Shown here piece after piece: positions 27,381 to 37,261 of a DNA stretch of 64,000 bases (within the stretch, counting starts at the first letter, position 1; each line of letters begins with the position of its first letter). A model generated the notes under the pieces. It ran no database searches, was not told the DNA's origin, and saw nothing but the letters and a program-made list of their open reading frames with translations. A program made the position numbers and the translations under genes. The DNA comes from Planctobacterium marinum. GTDB lineage: Bacteria; Pseudomonadota; Gammaproteobacteria; Enterobacterales; Alteromonadaceae. The DNA lies in contig NZ_AP027272.1 of NCBI RefSeq assembly GCF_036322805.1, positions 1,736,001 through 1,800,000 of the forward strand, in the 5' to 3' direction.

Positions 27381-29051
27381 TTATTGCTGCAATAACGCTT
27401 TGGCATTGGCAATAGCCGATTCGGTCAGGGTGTCGCCTGCCAGCAGTCGAGCCAGCTCTTCAATGCGCTTATCTTCGTCCAGCGGTGTCATGTGGGTTTC
27501 GGTGGTTTTACCATCCGAAAACTTTGTCACTAACATCTGATTTTGAGCTTTCGCCGCTACTTGTGGTAAGTGAGTAACACAAAATACCTGAGTTTCGTTT
27601 TCTCCCAAGGTTTTTAATAAATCACCTACTACAGAGGCTGTACCACCGCTGATGCCGGTATCCACTTCATCAAATATGAGCGTCGGAACCGCATGGGTTT
27701 TGTTGCCCAATACCTGAAGCGCCAGGCCAATGCGGGATAGTTCACCACCAGAAGCGGCTTTTTCCAGTTTCTCCAGGTTCATGCCTTTATTACTGCACAG
27801 CAAAAACTCAACCTGGTCATGGCCTTTACTATTAATTTTATCTCGATGGCAATCGGTAATTGCGATTTCGAACTCCGCATCGGGCATATTCATTTTTTTA
27901 ATTTCTAATGCTACGGATTTTTGCAATCTTTTAGCCACTTTGCAGCGGGTACTGTGTAACTTATCTGCCAAAGTTTGATATTGCGCTTTAATGGCTTGCA
28001 GCTCTGCTTCCAACGATTCACTTTTGTGATCCGAATCGAACAGCGACTGATATTCTTGCTTCAGCTCCAAATGGTGCTGAACCAGGTTTTCTGGTTGCAC
28101 CAGGTGTTTTCTGGCCAGTTCTATCGCACGAGAATAGCGCAATTCGGTTTGTTGCATTTTAAGCGGGTCGATTTCCAGACAATCCACATAGTTAGCCAAC
28201 TCAACCCCTGCCTCATCAATGTTAATTTGCGCTTCTCGTAACATTAATTGCACTGGCTTAAGGCTATCATCGTGCTCCACAAGGTCGGTAATGCGCTCAA
28301 GACAACGAGATATAATAGTAGCGGCGTTGCCTTGCTCTGACTCGCACAATTCGTGGTAACTGATTTGAGAATCTTCCAGCAACGACTGGCTGTGGCTCAT
28401 CTTACGAAATTCACTTTCCAGCGAGTCGAACTCGTTGTCCAATAAACCAAATTCATCCAGTTCAGTAAGCTGATAAGACAGCAAATTTTTTCTGTCTTCG
28501 TTGCGCTGTTTCATTTGTTGTAGTTGATCCAGCTCTTTCTGTGCCTGATTGTGGCGGGTCACCAAAGCTTTTAACTCGGTCAGTTGTTTTTGGATTGATT
28601 CGTCGCTGTCCAGCAGGGCTCTTTGTGCATCAGGTTTGAGTAACGCTTGGTGGGCATGCTGACCGTGAATCGCCACTAGTTTGGGGCCTAGCTCCTTTAA
28701 CTGCTGCAGTGGCACAGGGCTGCCATTGATGTACGCTTTAGAGCGGCCTTCACTGGATATAACGCGGCGTAAAATACAGGTATCTTCAACGTCTTCCAGA
28801 TCATGCTCTGCTAACCATTGCTGACAACGGCGGTTGTGCTTAACATTGAAACAGGCTGTAATTTCTGCTTTTTTTGCCCCTTTGCGCACACTGTTGCCTT
28901 CGGCGCGTTCACCCAAACACAAGCCTAACGCATCGATGGCGATAGATTTACCCGCGCCGGTTTCGCCCGTAATGGCGGTCATACCTTGTTTGAATTCAAT
29001 ATCCAGTGATTTGACGATAGCGAAATTTTTAACAGACAGTTGGATAAGCAT
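27381..29051 (-). CDS. recN: DNA repair protein RecN
   Basis: An SMC-like ATPase for double-strand break repair. The protein (556 aa from the chosen start) has Walker A GETGAGKSIAID near residue 30, a central coiled coil (about residues 150-370), the signature ASGGELSRIGLAL and Walker B PTLIFDEVDTGISGG. I use ATG 29051 (MLIQLSVKNFAIV), since the ATG at 29063 lies inside a LexA box. The two LexA boxes immediately upstream place it in the SOS regulon. Confidence 0.97.
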   Translation of the reverse strand: MLIQLSVKNFAIVKSLDIEFKQGMTAITGETGAGKSIAIDALGLCLGERAEGNSVRKGAKKAEITACFNVKHNRRCQQWLAEHDLEDVEDTCILRRVISSEGRSKAYINGSPVPLQQLKELGPKLVAIHGQHAHQALLKPDAQRALLDSDESIQKQLTELKALVTRHNQAQKELDQLQQMKQRNEDRKNLLSYQLTELDEFGLLDNEFDSLESEFRKMSHSQSLLEDSQISYHELCESEQGNAATIISRCLERITDLVEHDDSLKPVQLMLREAQINIDEAGVELANYVDCLEIDPLKMQQTELRYSRAIELARKHLVQPENLVQHHLELKQEYQSLFDSDHKSESLEAELQAIKAQYQTLADKLHSTRCKVAKRLQKSVALEIKKMNMPDAEFEIAITDCHRDKINSKGHDQVEFLLCSNKGMNLEKLEKAASGGELSRIGLALQVLGNKTHAVPTLIFDEVDTGISGGTASVVGDLLKTLGENETQVFCVTHLPQVAAKAQNQMLVTKFSDGKTTETHMTPLDEDKRIEELARLLAGDTLTESAIANAKALLQQ

Positions 29052-29061
29052 AAATAAAACC

Positions 29062-29077
29062 ATGTATAAATATACAG
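29062..29077. promoter_or_regulatory. LexA (SOS) box 1 of recN
   Basis: On the minus strand CTGTATATTTATACAT: CTGT-N8-ACAT, one mismatch to CTGT-N8-ACAG. It begins 11 bp before the recN ATG. Confidence 0.85.
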
Positions 29078-29081
29078 ATAG

Positions 29082-29097
29082 CTGTAAATATATACAT
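29082..29097. promoter_or_regulatory. LexA (SOS) box 2 of recN
   Basis: On the plus strand CTGTAAATATATACAT, again one mismatch in the last base. The two boxes are 20 bp centre to centre (about two helical turns), so two LexA dimers would bind the same face. Confidence 0.85.
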
Positions 29098-29136
29098 GTT
29101 TTTGCTGCTGTCCAGTGTTCTCAGCAATTTTTTGTA

Positions 29137-30018
29137 CTAATAAAGTTTACTGCCCCAATTTAGCTTGGTGCGCAAGACATTAAAGTAGCTGTAACCTTTG
29201 GGGTGAATAAGGTGCAGTGGGCTGGGGTTTTTGCGGATCAGGATATCATCACCGGGTACGACTGCCAGCATGACATGGCTATCGCAACTGACCTGCAGAT
29301 TTTCGGTATTGTCATTAGAGACTTTTAACACGATCTCGCTATTGGCATCGACAACAATAGGTCTGCTGCTGAGGGTGTGGGGAAACATAGGTACTATCGC
29401 CAAGGCATCCAGGTTAGGGGTGAGGATAGGGCCGCCACCCGAGAGTGAATAGGCTGTTGAACCAGTTGGGGTGGCCACGATCACGCCGTCAGAACGTTGG
29501 CTGAATACGAACATATCATCAACGTATAATTCGAATTCCATCATGTGCGCGACTTTTGTATGGTGCAGCACCGCCTCATTAATCGCCGAATTACTACTTT
29601 TGACCTCTCCATGTCGGTGAACTTCCACTTCCAATAAGAAGCGTTCTTCGCTATTGAACTTGCCGGCGAAAATGGCCTTCATTTGGCGCTCAATGTCATC
29701 AGGAGCAATATCAGTTAGAAAGCCCAGATTACCTCGGTTAACACCCACTACTGCCACGTCAAAGCGAGATAACACCCGGGCCGCACCCAACATGTTACCG
29801 TCGCCGCCTACTACTATTGCCAGTTGTGCCTCTTTGCCAATGGATACGAGGTCACGAACTTCCAGCTTTTCCTGTTCAAGCTCGTTGGCAACGCGTTCCT
29901 CCACAAGGACTCTGCAACCCTGTGCAATCAGGAAATTGTAGAGAATTCGCAAACTCTCGCTGGCGCCTGAATGGTTGGGTTTGCCGATAAGACCAACGGT
30001 TTCGAACATTGGGGGCAT
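29137..30018 (-). CDS. nadK: NAD kinase
   Basis: Phosphorylates NAD to NADP. The 293 aa contain [14 protein letters not shown] (GGDG motif, around residue 73), [13 protein letters not shown], the NE pair in INEAVLHH, the diagnostic [16 protein letters not shown] and the Gly/Ser-rich adenine-binding part. The start is ATG 30018 or ATG 30009, three codons later. It is divergent from grpE and upstream of recN on the same strand, the conserved grpE-nadK-recN arrangement. Confidence 0.97.
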   Translation of the reverse strand: MPPMFETVGLIGKPNHSGASESLRILYNFLIAQGCRVLVEERVANELEQEKLEVRDLVSIGKEAQLAIVVGGDGNMLGAARVLSRFDVAVVGVNRGNLGFLTDIAPDDIERQMKAIFAGKFNSEERFLLEVEVHRHGEVKSSNSAINEAVLHHTKVAHMMEFELYVDDMFVFSQRSDGVIVATPTGSTAYSLSGGGPILTPNLDALAIVPMFPHTLSSRPIVVDANSEIVLKVSNDNTENLQVSCDSHVMLAVVPGDDILIRKNPSPLHLIHPKGYSYFNVLRTKLNWGSKLY

Positions 30019-30141
30019 ATAGCTGGCTCTGATTAATGACTCAATACGAGTCTGTTATACACCAAACGACTTTAAAACGACAAGAGAATTACCCGGCGAC
30101 AGGAAACATTAAAATTAAATTAAAAATATGACAAATTGTAA

Positions 30142-30170
30142 CTTGAATCAGCAGGTTCCATCCCCATCTA
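30142..30170 (+). promoter_or_regulatory. Heat-shock (sigma-32) promoter of grpE
   Basis: CTTGAA (30142-30147), 14-bp spacer, CCCCATCTA (30162-30170), an essentially perfect match to the sigma-32 consensus CTTGAA-N13/15-CCCCATnT. grpE starts 43 bp downstream. Confidence 0.92.
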
Positions 30171-30212
30171 GCTCCGTAATTCAATTTTCATACATTTTCG
30201 GATTGCAACATC

Positions 30213-30842
30213 ATGAGTAACGACGTTCAAAATGACAAAGCAGTAAATCCTGAAGAGACGCAGCCAGAAGTGGTTGAAAATGAATCTCAGGAAATACCTC
30301 AAGGCGAAACGGTGGATGCCGTATTGGAAACCATTGAGCAACAGCGCATTGCTGAGCTGGAAGTAGAACTGGCTAAGGCGCAAGCCACAGTTGCCGAGCA
30401 ACAAGATTCGGTATTACGTGCCAGAGCCGAGGCCGATAACGCACGTCGTCGCGCCGAAGGCGAAGTAGATAAAGCTAAAAAGTTTGCTCTTGAGCGTTTT
30501 GTCAGTGAACTGTTGCCAGTCATTGACAATCTGGAGCGCGCATTAATGGCATCAGATAATGCCAGCGATGAAATTAAGCCAATTCTGGAAGGGGTAGAGC
30601 TAACTCATAAATCGTTTGTTGCAACGGTTGAAAAGTTCGGTCTGGAAGTGGTTGATCCGCAAGGGCAACCTTTTAATCCGGAATTGCATCAGGCCATGTC
30701 AATGCAGGAATCTGCCGACGTTGCGCCAAACACGGTTATTGCCGTAATGCAAAAAGGTTATCAGCTCAATGGCCGCTTAGTGCGTCCTGCCATGGTGGCT
30801 GTTTCCCGTGCTGCCGCTGAAGGTGTAAACACCGAAGCGTAA
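30213..30842 (+). CDS. grpE: Nucleotide exchange factor GrpE
   Basis: Releases ADP from DnaK. The 209 aa have an acidic, Glu/Gln-rich lead (about 45 residues), the long dimerisation coiled coil with [20 protein letters not shown] (the GrpE signature region), [11 protein letters not shown], and the C-terminal beta-domain [13 protein letters not shown] and [18 protein letters not shown]. It is transcribed from the sigma-32 promoter just upstream and lies 96 bp before dnaK. Confidence 0.97.
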   Translation: MSNDVQNDKAVNPEETQPEVVENESQEIPQGETVDAVLETIEQQRIAELEVELAKAQATVAEQQDSVLRARAEADNARRRAEGEVDKAKKFALERFVSELLPVIDNLERALMASDNASDEIKPILEGVELTHKSFVATVEKFGLEVVDPQGQPFNPELHQAMSMQESADVAPNTVIAVMQKGYQLNGRLVRPAMVAVSRAAAEGVNTEA

Positions 30843-30871
30843 AAAAATGCAAAAAACTGGGTATTGCTTTA

Positions 30872-30898
30872 TTGAAAAACAACTTAGCAGCCCTATTA
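30872..30898 (+). promoter_or_regulatory. Possible weak sigma-32 promoter before dnaK
   Basis: TTGAAA (30872-30877), 13-bp spacer, CCCTATTA (30891-30898) in the grpE-dnaK gap. It matches the sigma-32 shape only partly; it could give extra dnaK transcript on top of read-through from grpE. Confidence 0.4.
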
Positions 30899-30938
30899 AA
30901 AAAACAGTTTTAAAGAATTTTTAGTTGGAGACATTCTA

Positions 30939-32861
30939 ATGGGTAAGATCATTGGTATTGACTTAGGTACAACAAACTCGTGTGTTGCAGTACTGGACGG
31001 CGACAAAGCCAAAGTCATCGAAAATGCAGAAGGGGATCGTACAACGCCCTCGATTATCGCTTATACGCAAGACGGTGAAACACTAGTAGGCCAGCCTGCT
31101 AAGCGTCAGGCGGTAACTAACCCGCAAAATACTCTATTTGCTATCAAGCGTTTGATTGGTCGTCGCTTCGAAGACAAAGAAGTACAGCGCGACATCGACA
31201 TCATGCCTTACGAAATCGTTAAAGCAGACAACGGCGATGCTTGGGTTGCTGCAAAAGGCGAAAAAATGGCACCACCGCAGGTTTCTGCTGAAGTGCTGAA
31301 AAAGATGAAGAAAACTGCTGAAGACTACTTAGGTGAGCCGGTTACTGGTGCGGTAATCACGGTTCCTGCTTACTTTAACGATTCTCAGCGTCAGGCCACT
31401 AAAGATGCGGGCCGTATCGCTGGTTTAGAAGTTAAGCGTATTATCAACGAGCCAACTGCTGCGGCGCTGGCTTATGGTATGGATAAGAAGAAAGGCGACA
31501 ATATCGTTGCGGTTTACGACTTAGGTGGTGGTACGTTCGATATCTCTATCATCGAAATCGATGAAGTAGAAGGCGAGCATACCTTTGAAGTATTGGCCAC
31601 TAACGGTGACACGCACTTAGGTGGTGAAGACTTCGATAACCGCGTAATTACTTATCTGGTAGATGAGTTCAAGAAAGATCAAGGCATCGACCTGCGTAAA
31701 GATCCGCTAGCGATGCAGCGTCTGAAAGAAGCTGGTGAAAAAGCCAAGATTGAACTGTCTTCAGCACAACAAACTGAAGTTAACTTGCCGTACATCACCG
31801 CTGATGCAACGGGTCCTAAGCACTTAGTGATTAAAGTTACTCGTGCGAAGCTTGAGTCTTTGGTTGAAGACATGGTTAAGAAATCACTTGACCCTGTTAA
31901 GCAAGCGCTTGCTGATGCAGACCTTTCAGTATCTGATATCCACGATATCATTTTGGTGGGTGGTCAAACGCGTATGCCACTGGTTCAGAAGTATGTTACT
32001 GAATTCTTTGGCAAAGAAGCGCGTAAAGATGTTAACCCTGATGAAGCGGTTGCTGTTGGTGCTGCGATTCAAGGTGGTGTACTAGCCGGTGACGTAAAAG
32101 ACGTTCTGTTACTTGACGTAACTCCACTGTCTTTAGGTATCGAAACTATGGGTGGTGTAATGACGCCGCTTATAGAGAAAAACACTACGATCCCGACTAA
32201 GAAGTCACAAACATTCTCAACGGCAGACGACAACCAGGCTGCGGTAACGGTTCACGTACTTCAGGGTGAGCGCAAGCAAGCTTCTGGTAACAAGTCGCTG
32301 GGTCAGTTTAACCTGGAAGGTATTCGTCCGGCACAGCGCGGTGTACCGCAAATCGAAGTGACTTTCGATATTGATGCTGACGGTATCTTACATGTGTCTG
32401 CGAAAGATAAAGACACAGGTAAAGAGCAGAAGATCACCATTCAGGCTTCTTCTGGTTTGAGTGACGACGAAGTGGAAAAAATGGTACGCGACGCGGAAGA
32501 CAACGCGGCAGAAGATAAGAAGTTCGAAGAACTAGTTTCTGCGCGTAACCAAGCTGACGCCATGATCCACGGCACCAAGAAGCAACTGGAAGAGTCTGGT
32601 GATGCGCTGAGCGCGGAAGATAAATCTGCAATTGAAACCGCACTGACAGCACTGGAAACAGCAGCTAAGGGCGAAGACAAAGCAGAAATCGAAGCTAAAA
32701 CGCAAGAGCTTATCCAGGCGTCTGCGAAATTGATGGAAGCGGCTCAAGCTGCGCAGGCAGCACAAGCTGCTGGTGCAGAAGGTGAGCAAGCGTCTGGCGG
32801 TAAGCCACAAGACGATGTTGTCGATGCTGAATTTGAAGAAGTTAAAGACGACAAAAAATAA
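30939..32861 (+). CDS. dnaK: Molecular chaperone DnaK (Hsp70)
   Basis: The ATP-driven main Hsp70 chaperone. The 640 aa match the family length. There is the N-terminal [15 protein letters not shown], phosphate 2 loop [22 protein letters not shown], the interdomain linker [15 protein letters not shown], a substrate-binding domain, and a lid ending in the [15 protein letters not shown] tail. Codon use here looks more biased than the neighbours (many CGT, GGT, GAA), as expected for high expression. GGAG lies nine bases before ATG 30939. Confidence 0.99.
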   Translation: MGKIIGIDLGTTNSCVAVLDGDKAKVIENAEGDRTTPSIIAYTQDGETLVGQPAKRQAVTNPQNTLFAIKRLIGRRFEDKEVQRDIDIMPYEIVKADNGDAWVAAKGEKMAPPQVSAEVLKKMKKTAEDYLGEPVTGAVITVPAYFNDSQRQATKDAGRIAGLEVKRIINEPTAAALAYGMDKKKGDNIVAVYDLGGGTFDISIIEIDEVEGEHTFEVLATNGDTHLGGEDFDNRVITYLVDEFKKDQGIDLRKDPLAMQRLKEAGEKAKIELSSAQQTEVNLPYITADATGPKHLVIKVTRAKLESLVEDMVKKSLDPVKQALADADLSVSDIHDIILVGGQTRMPLVQKYVTEFFGKEARKDVNPDEAVAVGAAIQGGVLAGDVKDVLLLDVTPLSLGIETMGGVMTPLIEKNTTIPTKKSQTFSTADDNQAAVTVHVLQGERKQASGNKSLGQFNLEGIRPAQRGVPQIEVTFDIDADGILHVSAKDKDTGKEQKITIQASSGLSDDEVEKMVRDAEDNAAEDKKFEELVSARNQADAMIHGTKKQLEESGDALSAEDKSAIETALTALETAAKGEDKAEIEAKTQELIQASAKLMEAAQAAQAAQAAGAEGEQASGGKPQDDVVDAEFEEVKDDKK

Positions 32862-32870
32862 GGCTTGAAT

Positions 32871-32927
32871 TGGCATTTCCCTGGAAATGCCATTGGCTTA
32901 AACACGGGCGCGTCTTGGACTGCGCCC
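32871..32927 (+). terminator. Two hairpins between dnaK and dnaJ
   Basis: TGGCATTTC-cctg-GAAATGCCA (32871-32892), followed by GGGCGC...GCGCCC (32906-32927) and TTGTTTG. They lie in the 152-bp gap and could attenuate or process the transcript so that dnaJ is made at lower levels than dnaK. Neither has a clean T run. Confidence 0.5.
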
Positions 32928-33013
32928 TTGTTTGTGTAAACAGGGTATGAAATCAGGAGCTAAGCTCCGCTTACGTTTCTGAAATAAGGTTAACGACGGG
33001 AAATATTATCTCC

Positions 33014-34141
33014 ATGTCAAAAAGAGATTATTACGAAGTACTCGGTGTCAGCAAAGGTGCCGAAGAACGCGAGATTAAAAAGGCTTATAAACGTCTGGCG
33101 ATGAAATATCACCCAGACCGCACCTCGGGTGATAAAGAACTGGAAGAGAAGTTCAAAGAAATCCAGGAAGCCTATGAAATTCTAAACGATAAAGAAAAGC
33201 GCGCTGCTTATGATCAATTTGGTCACGCAGGTGTTGATCCAAATCGTGGCGCAGGCGCAGGTGCCGCTGACTTCGGTGATATTTTCGGTGATGTGTTCGG
33301 TGATATCTTCGGTGGTGGTCGCGGTGGCGGCGGTCGTCGTCGTGCCAGACAAGGTGCAGACTTGCGCTATAACCTGGAAATGACCTTAGAAGAGGCGGTG
33401 CGCGGTAAATCTGTGGAGATTAAAGTGCCGACCTTGGTGGGCTGTGATGAGTGTGATGGCTCAGGTGCTAAAAAAGGCACTTCTCCAACAACTTGTCCTA
33501 CCTGTCATGGTAATGGTCAGGTACAAATGCGTCAGGGCTTTTTTGCCGTGCAGCAAACCTGTCCAACCTGTTCAGGCAAAGGCAAAATCATCTCTGATCC
33601 TTGCCGCAAGTGTCATGGTCATGGCCGTGTAGAAGAAACCAAGACGCTGTCAGTTAAGATCCCGGCAGGTGTTGATACCGGTGATCGTATTCGCTTATCA
33701 GGTGAAGGGGAAGCTGGGGAAGCGGGTGCTCCTCCCGGTGATTTGTATGTGCAGGTTAACGTACGCGATCACGATATTTTCGTGCGCGATGAGAATAACC
33801 TGTACTGCGAAGTACCGCTGAGCTTTACCATGGCTGCATTGGGTGGGGAATTAGAAGTACCGACTTTGGATGGTCAGGTTAAGCTTAAGATCCCGGCAGA
33901 GACTCAAACTGGTAAGATGTTCCGCTTGCGTGGCAAAGGTGTTAAATCTGTACGCAGTGGTGCTGTAGGCGATTTGATGTGTAAGGTACTGGTGGAGACA
34001 CCGGTTAATCTTAATAGCCGTCAGATTGAGTTGTTAAAGGAGTTTGACTCTACGATGGATTCTGAAAAAGAAAGACATCGCCCGAAGGAGAAGGGCTTTT
34101 TTGACAGCGTCAAACAATTTTTTGATGATCTTAAAGGTTGA
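33014..34141 (+). CDS. dnaJ: Co-chaperone DnaJ (Hsp40)
   Basis: Stimulates DnaK ATPase and delivers substrates. At 375 aa it has the J-domain with HPD ([10 protein letters not shown], around residue 33), a Gly/Phe-rich region (residues 75-108), and four zinc-finger repeats: [24 protein letters not shown] and CRKCHGHG. It ends with the beta-sandwich substrate domains and a dimerising C-terminus. It is third gene of the heat-shock cluster. Confidence 0.99.
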   Translation: MSKRDYYEVLGVSKGAEEREIKKAYKRLAMKYHPDRTSGDKELEEKFKEIQEAYEILNDKEKRAAYDQFGHAGVDPNRGAGAGAADFGDIFGDVFGDIFGGGRGGGGRRRARQGADLRYNLEMTLEEAVRGKSVEIKVPTLVGCDECDGSGAKKGTSPTTCPTCHGNGQVQMRQGFFAVQQTCPTCSGKGKIISDPCRKCHGHGRVEETKTLSVKIPAGVDTGDRIRLSGEGEAGEAGAPPGDLYVQVNVRDHDIFVRDENNLYCEVPLSFTMAALGGELEVPTLDGQVKLKIPAETQTGKMFRLRGKGVKSVRSGAVGDLMCKVLVETPVNLNSRQIELLKEFDSTMDSEKERHRPKEKGFFDSVKQFFDDLKG

Positions 34142-34190
34142 TCACCTTAAAGGTTAAGCACTGAAAGCTTAACCTTGTCAGCAATCTTAA

Positions 34191-34215
34191 AAAACCCGCT
34201 TTTTAGCGGGTTTTT
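34191..34215 (+). terminator. Rho-independent terminator after dnaJ
   Basis: AAAACCCGCT, TTTT, AGCGGGTTTTT. A second hairpin, AAGGTTAAGC...GCTTAACCTT (34150-34176), comes directly before it. Confidence 0.88.
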
Positions 34216-34320
34216 GTTTATAAGCACTTTATTTAATTGCTGCTACAGTTTTTAATAGGCGCATAAAAACGAGATATCCCCAATCGGGATTAAATTAGAA
34301 CATTCAACACAGGCTCTACT

Positions 34321-34788
34321 ATGAAAAAACTTTTGGTTCTTATGGTTTCTGCTGCACTATTGGCAACAACCGCCGTGGCACAAGACGAAGCCGATTCGCA
34401 GAAAGAAGCCAGAGCGGCGCTTAAATTCAGACAATCCTTATTCCAATTAATTCGCAGTAATATGGGTGCGCTGGGCGCCATGGCGAAAGGCAATGCTCCA
34501 TTCGATGCCGCTGTAATGGAAAAAAATGGTATGCGTATAGAGCAGTTGAGTCTGATGATTGAAGATTATATGGCGACGGATACTCGCAAATATAAGCTGG
34601 ACACCGAAGCACTGGATAAAATCTGGGAACAACCAGAAGCGTTTTCCGAAAAAGTGGCGGCGTTAACCTCTGCTGCGCAAAATCTTCAGGCAGTGGCTAA
34701 AGCTGGAGATGAATCAAAGTTTCGCGCTGCTATCGGTGGTGTTGGCAGAACTTGTAAGGGCTGTCACGACGATTTCAAAGCGGATTAA
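34321..34788 (+). CDS. Cytochrome c' (class II)
   Basis: A periplasmic four-helix cytochrome that binds NO and limits nitrosative stress in several bacteria. The 155 aa have a signal peptide cleaved near TTAVAQDE, a helix with RQSLFQLIRSNMGALGAMAKG typical of the family (first helix, residues 37-57), and the haem site CKGCHDDF near the C-terminus (C-x2-CH). A cytochrome b gene that often partners with it lies 660 bp away at 35449-36132. Confidence 0.92.
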   Translation: MKKLLVLMVSAALLATTAVAQDEADSQKEARAALKFRQSLFQLIRSNMGALGAMAKGNAPFDAAVMEKNGMRIEQLSLMIEDYMATDTRKYKLDTEALDKIWEQPEAFSEKVAALTSAAQNLQAVAKAGDESKFRAAIGGVGRTCKGCHDDFKAD

Positions 34789-34804
34789 TGCATCCATAAT
34801 CGAA

Positions 34805-34834
34805 AAGGCTGATTATTCATAGTCAGCCTTTTTT
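34805..34834 (+). terminator. Terminator after cytochrome c'
   Basis: AAGGCTGA (34805-34812), 10-base loop, TCAGCCTT (34823-34830) then T4. Confidence 0.82.
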
Positions 34835-34867
34835 AATTGAGTGAGGTGAATACTAGTTGAAAGAGCG

Positions 34868-35293
34868 TTAGTCGGTGTATTCACGCTGCAAAATTGCCAG
34901 CAAGTTACCTGTTTTACCCGTCCATATCCCTTGGGTTAATTCTGGTGTTAGTATTTGCACTAGTTTCCAACCGTTTTCCCCTTCCTTGTTTAAAATTTCT
35001 GAAAAGTCGGGGCGTTTTGATTTTTTAATCCCGGCAAGAAAGCCTTCATTGGTTTCAATTTCCAGCGTCTTAGTTTCGTATTTTTTCATTTTTACCACTT
35101 CCTCATAGTCGAGATCATCGAAACTTACCTCAAGTGCAGAAGCCAGCGCTTTCTTTGATTGCAGCGATGCCGTTGCCTCTTTCTCTATTCGCTGAATCGT
35201 GCGCAAGTTTAAGCCGGATGCCAGTGCTAGTTCTTCTTGTGACCAGCATTTTTTTGTTCGTAAAGCTAAAACTAACCTTGCATTGATTTTCAT
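34868..35293 (-). CDS. XRE-type regulator fused to a DUF4177-like domain
   Basis: 141 aa in two parts. Residues 1-62 form a helix-turn-helix of the Cro/C1 type (ALRTKKCWSQEELALASGL and LRTIQRIEKEATASLQSKKALA). Residues 68-141 resemble the small DUF4177 domain (MKKYETKTLEIETNEGFL, then a NKEGENGWKLVQIL strand and LLAILQREY). The HTH is seen directly; the DUF4177 call is by resemblance. The target genes are unknown; the gene lies between cytochrome c' and cytochrome b genes. The last start, ATG 35293, gives the complete HTH. Confidence 0.8.
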   Translation of the reverse strand: MKINARLVLALRTKKCWSQEELALASGLNLRTIQRIEKEATASLQSKKALASALEVSFDDLDYEEVVKMKKYETKTLEIETNEGFLAGIKKSKRPDFSEILNKEGENGWKLVQILTPELTQGIWTGKTGNLLAILQREYTD

Positions 35294-35448
35294 TTTAATC
35301 TCATGGTGCTTGTTTAAGAGACCGCAGCATTGTTCACCATCTCTTTGGAAATGTTTACGAAACCAGTACGAATTTAATACGTAGAAGTTACGACAGTTTT
35401 ACGACAGTATAGCTATAAGCCCAGTAATAATAAGCTTTTTAAGACAGT

Positions 35449-36132
35449 TTAAAAATAATCATCCATTTGTACTTCAGGCGCAAAGTAAATCAAACTCAGC
35501 ACAACGCCTGTTACCAGCAAAAGTAGCAACAGTGCCAGCCATAGTTTAGAAGAAGTAATAGTTTTGTCTTTAGAAATAGACTTTTTACCATCAATCATGG
35601 CGCGTATCAGGTTTTGCTTTTTAATTATCAGATAATAAAACGCGGCGGCTATATGCAAAGCGACGGCGACTTGTATTACGGTAAACAGGTTTCCATGGGC
35701 CCAATCTGCAAGCTCTTGATAATCACCACTTATAACACTGCGCCAGGGACCATCAGTGAAAATCTCATCACTGGTAAACAGGCCACTCATGGCTTGCAAG
35801 AATATCACGACGAGCAGCAAGACAGTCATGTAACCGCCCAATGGCGTGTGGCCGATGAATTGTGAGCTTTTGTCCTTTAAGGATTTAAGTGCTTTTCCGG
35901 GGGATACCAAAAATTCACTGAATAACGCATACCGGGTGCCGCAAAACCCCCAAACTACCCGGAACAAGATTAGTCCAAGGGTGAAATAGCCAATGTAAAA
36001 GTGCCATTCTAACCAAGTGTCGCCTTGCTCACCGGTGTACCATTGGGCCGCAATGGCTAATACCAGTAACCAGTGAAATAGCCTGACAGGAAGGTCCCAA
36101 ACTAATCTGGATTTTTTTATTTTACTTTCCAT
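35449..36132 (-). CDS. Cytochrome b561-type membrane haem protein
   Basis: A di-haem inner-membrane electron carrier of the bacterial cytochrome b561/Ni-hydrogenase b-subunit type. The 227 aa contain VWDLPVRLFHWLLVL (first haem His), WHFYIGYFTLGLILFRVVWG (helix 2), GHTPLGGYM, HGNLFTVIQVAVALHIAAAF (late paired His) and a last hydrophobic segment. It probably passes electrons to a soluble cytochrome such as the neighbouring cytochrome c'; this pairing is inferred from proximity. Confidence 0.85.
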   Translation of the reverse strand: MESKIKKSRLVWDLPVRLFHWLLVLAIAAQWYTGEQGDTWLEWHFYIGYFTLGLILFRVVWGFCGTRYALFSEFLVSPGKALKSLKDKSSQFIGHTPLGGYMTVLLLVVIFLQAMSGLFTSDEIFTDGPWRSVISGDYQELADWAHGNLFTVIQVAVALHIAAAFYYLIIKKQNLIRAMIDGKKSISKDKTITSSKLWLALLLLLLVTGVVLSLIYFAPEVQMDDYF

Positions 36133-36280
36133 ACCATTCTCGATTTCAGCGCAAGTAGTTTTAGTTTACCCGAAATCTGTTCAAGCTTAAGCGGTTTGAT
36201 GCTATATCCTTTTGTTCTCTTACACATATGGAAAACCCATCTTCGAAACGCTAGTATCAAGCCACGATTTATTGATAGAG

Positions 36281-37093
36281 ATGAAAACCTTGAGTTTGGT
36301 GAAAAGCGGTATTTTTGGTGCAAATGGTCGAATGGGAAGAGCGTTGATTGAGGCGCATCTGCAAGAGGATGACATACAATTACAGTATGCACACGTCAGA
36401 GCCGGTTCCAAATGGCGAGGCTTTGATATCGGAGAGCTGGCCGGGGCACCAAAACAAGGCGTATTAACCACGTCTGAAACGGATACCTTGCCAGTTGATG
36501 TGATGATTGATTTTACCTTGCCAGAAGCCCTGCGAGGTAATATCGAATTGTGTGTGAAGCATAATGTTCCCTTGGTTATCGGCACCACGGGACTAAATGC
36601 CGAACAAAAAGCATTAATTACCGAGGGAGCAAAATCTATTCCTATCGTTTTTGCTGCAAATATGAGTATAGGCGTAAATTTGCTGTTTAATTTAGTGCGC
36701 CAGACGGCGAGAGTGATGGGCAATACTGCGGATATTGAGATTTGGGAAGCCCACCATCGCTATAAAAAAGATGCACCTTCCGGTACAGCAGTCGCTATCG
36801 GCGAGGTAATAGCCGATGAATTAGGGCGGGATTTAGATAAGTGTGCTGTTTACGGAAGAGAAGGAGACACGGGGGAGCGAGATCCAAATACCATAGGCTT
36901 TGCCACTATTCGTGCCGGCGACATTGTGGGCGAGCATACAGCCATGTTCGCTGAACTTGGCGAACGCATTGAATTGACTCATCGGGCATCCAGTCGTTTA
37001 ACGTTTGCTAAAGGTGCGGTCAGAGCTGCGAAGTGGTTAAGAGGCAAATCAGCAGGCCAATATGATATGCAGGATGTGCTGGGACTCAACTAG
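36281..37093 (+). CDS. dapB: 4-hydroxy-tetrahydrodipicolinate reductase DapB
   Basis: An NAD(P)H-dependent step of lysine and diaminopimelate synthesis. The nucleotide-binding motif is [17 protein letters not shown], with [19 protein letters not shown], the catalytic [20 protein letters not shown] (His and Lys), and [18 protein letters not shown] 36281 gives 270 aa (E. coli 273). GTG 36299 is possible, while the upstream start at 36212 would add 23 residues not found in the family. In many relatives carA follows directly; here 3.2 kb of other genes intervene. Confidence 0.95.
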   Translation: MKTLSLVKSGIFGANGRMGRALIEAHLQEDDIQLQYAHVRAGSKWRGFDIGELAGAPKQGVLTTSETDTLPVDVMIDFTLPEALRGNIELCVKHNVPLVIGTTGLNAEQKALITEGAKSIPIVFAANMSIGVNLLFNLVRQTARVMGNTADIEIWEAHHRYKKDAPSGTAVAIGEVIADELGRDLDKCAVYGREGDTGERDPNTIGFATIRAGDIVGEHTAMFAELGERIELTHRASSRLTFAKGAVRAAKWLRGKSAGQYDMQDVLGLN

Positions 37094-37128
37094 AGATTAA
37101 CGTTTACCGCGTTGCAAAAGATGTAATG

Positions 37129-37149
37129 TGACCATTGACCATTGACCAT
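37129..37149 (+). repeat. Three tandem copies of TGACCAT
   Basis: TGACCAT repeated exactly three times (37129-37135, 37136-37142, 37143-37149) between dapB and its terminator. A short tandem repeat of this kind could vary in copy number between strains. Confidence 0.7.
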
Positions 37150-37152
37150 GAC

Positions 37153-37178
37153 AAAAGCACCTCAATGGGTGCTTTTTT
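37153..37178 (+). terminator. Terminator after dapB
   Basis: AAAAGCACC (37153-37161), loop TCAATG, GGTGCTTTT (37168-37176), T6 in total. Confidence 0.87.
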
Positions 37179-37261
37179 ATTATAGTCATAAAAACGCTAA
37201 ACCCGTTTTTGTGATAGGGTAAATTAATACTTATTGGGATAACTACCAGAGGAGTTCAGGG

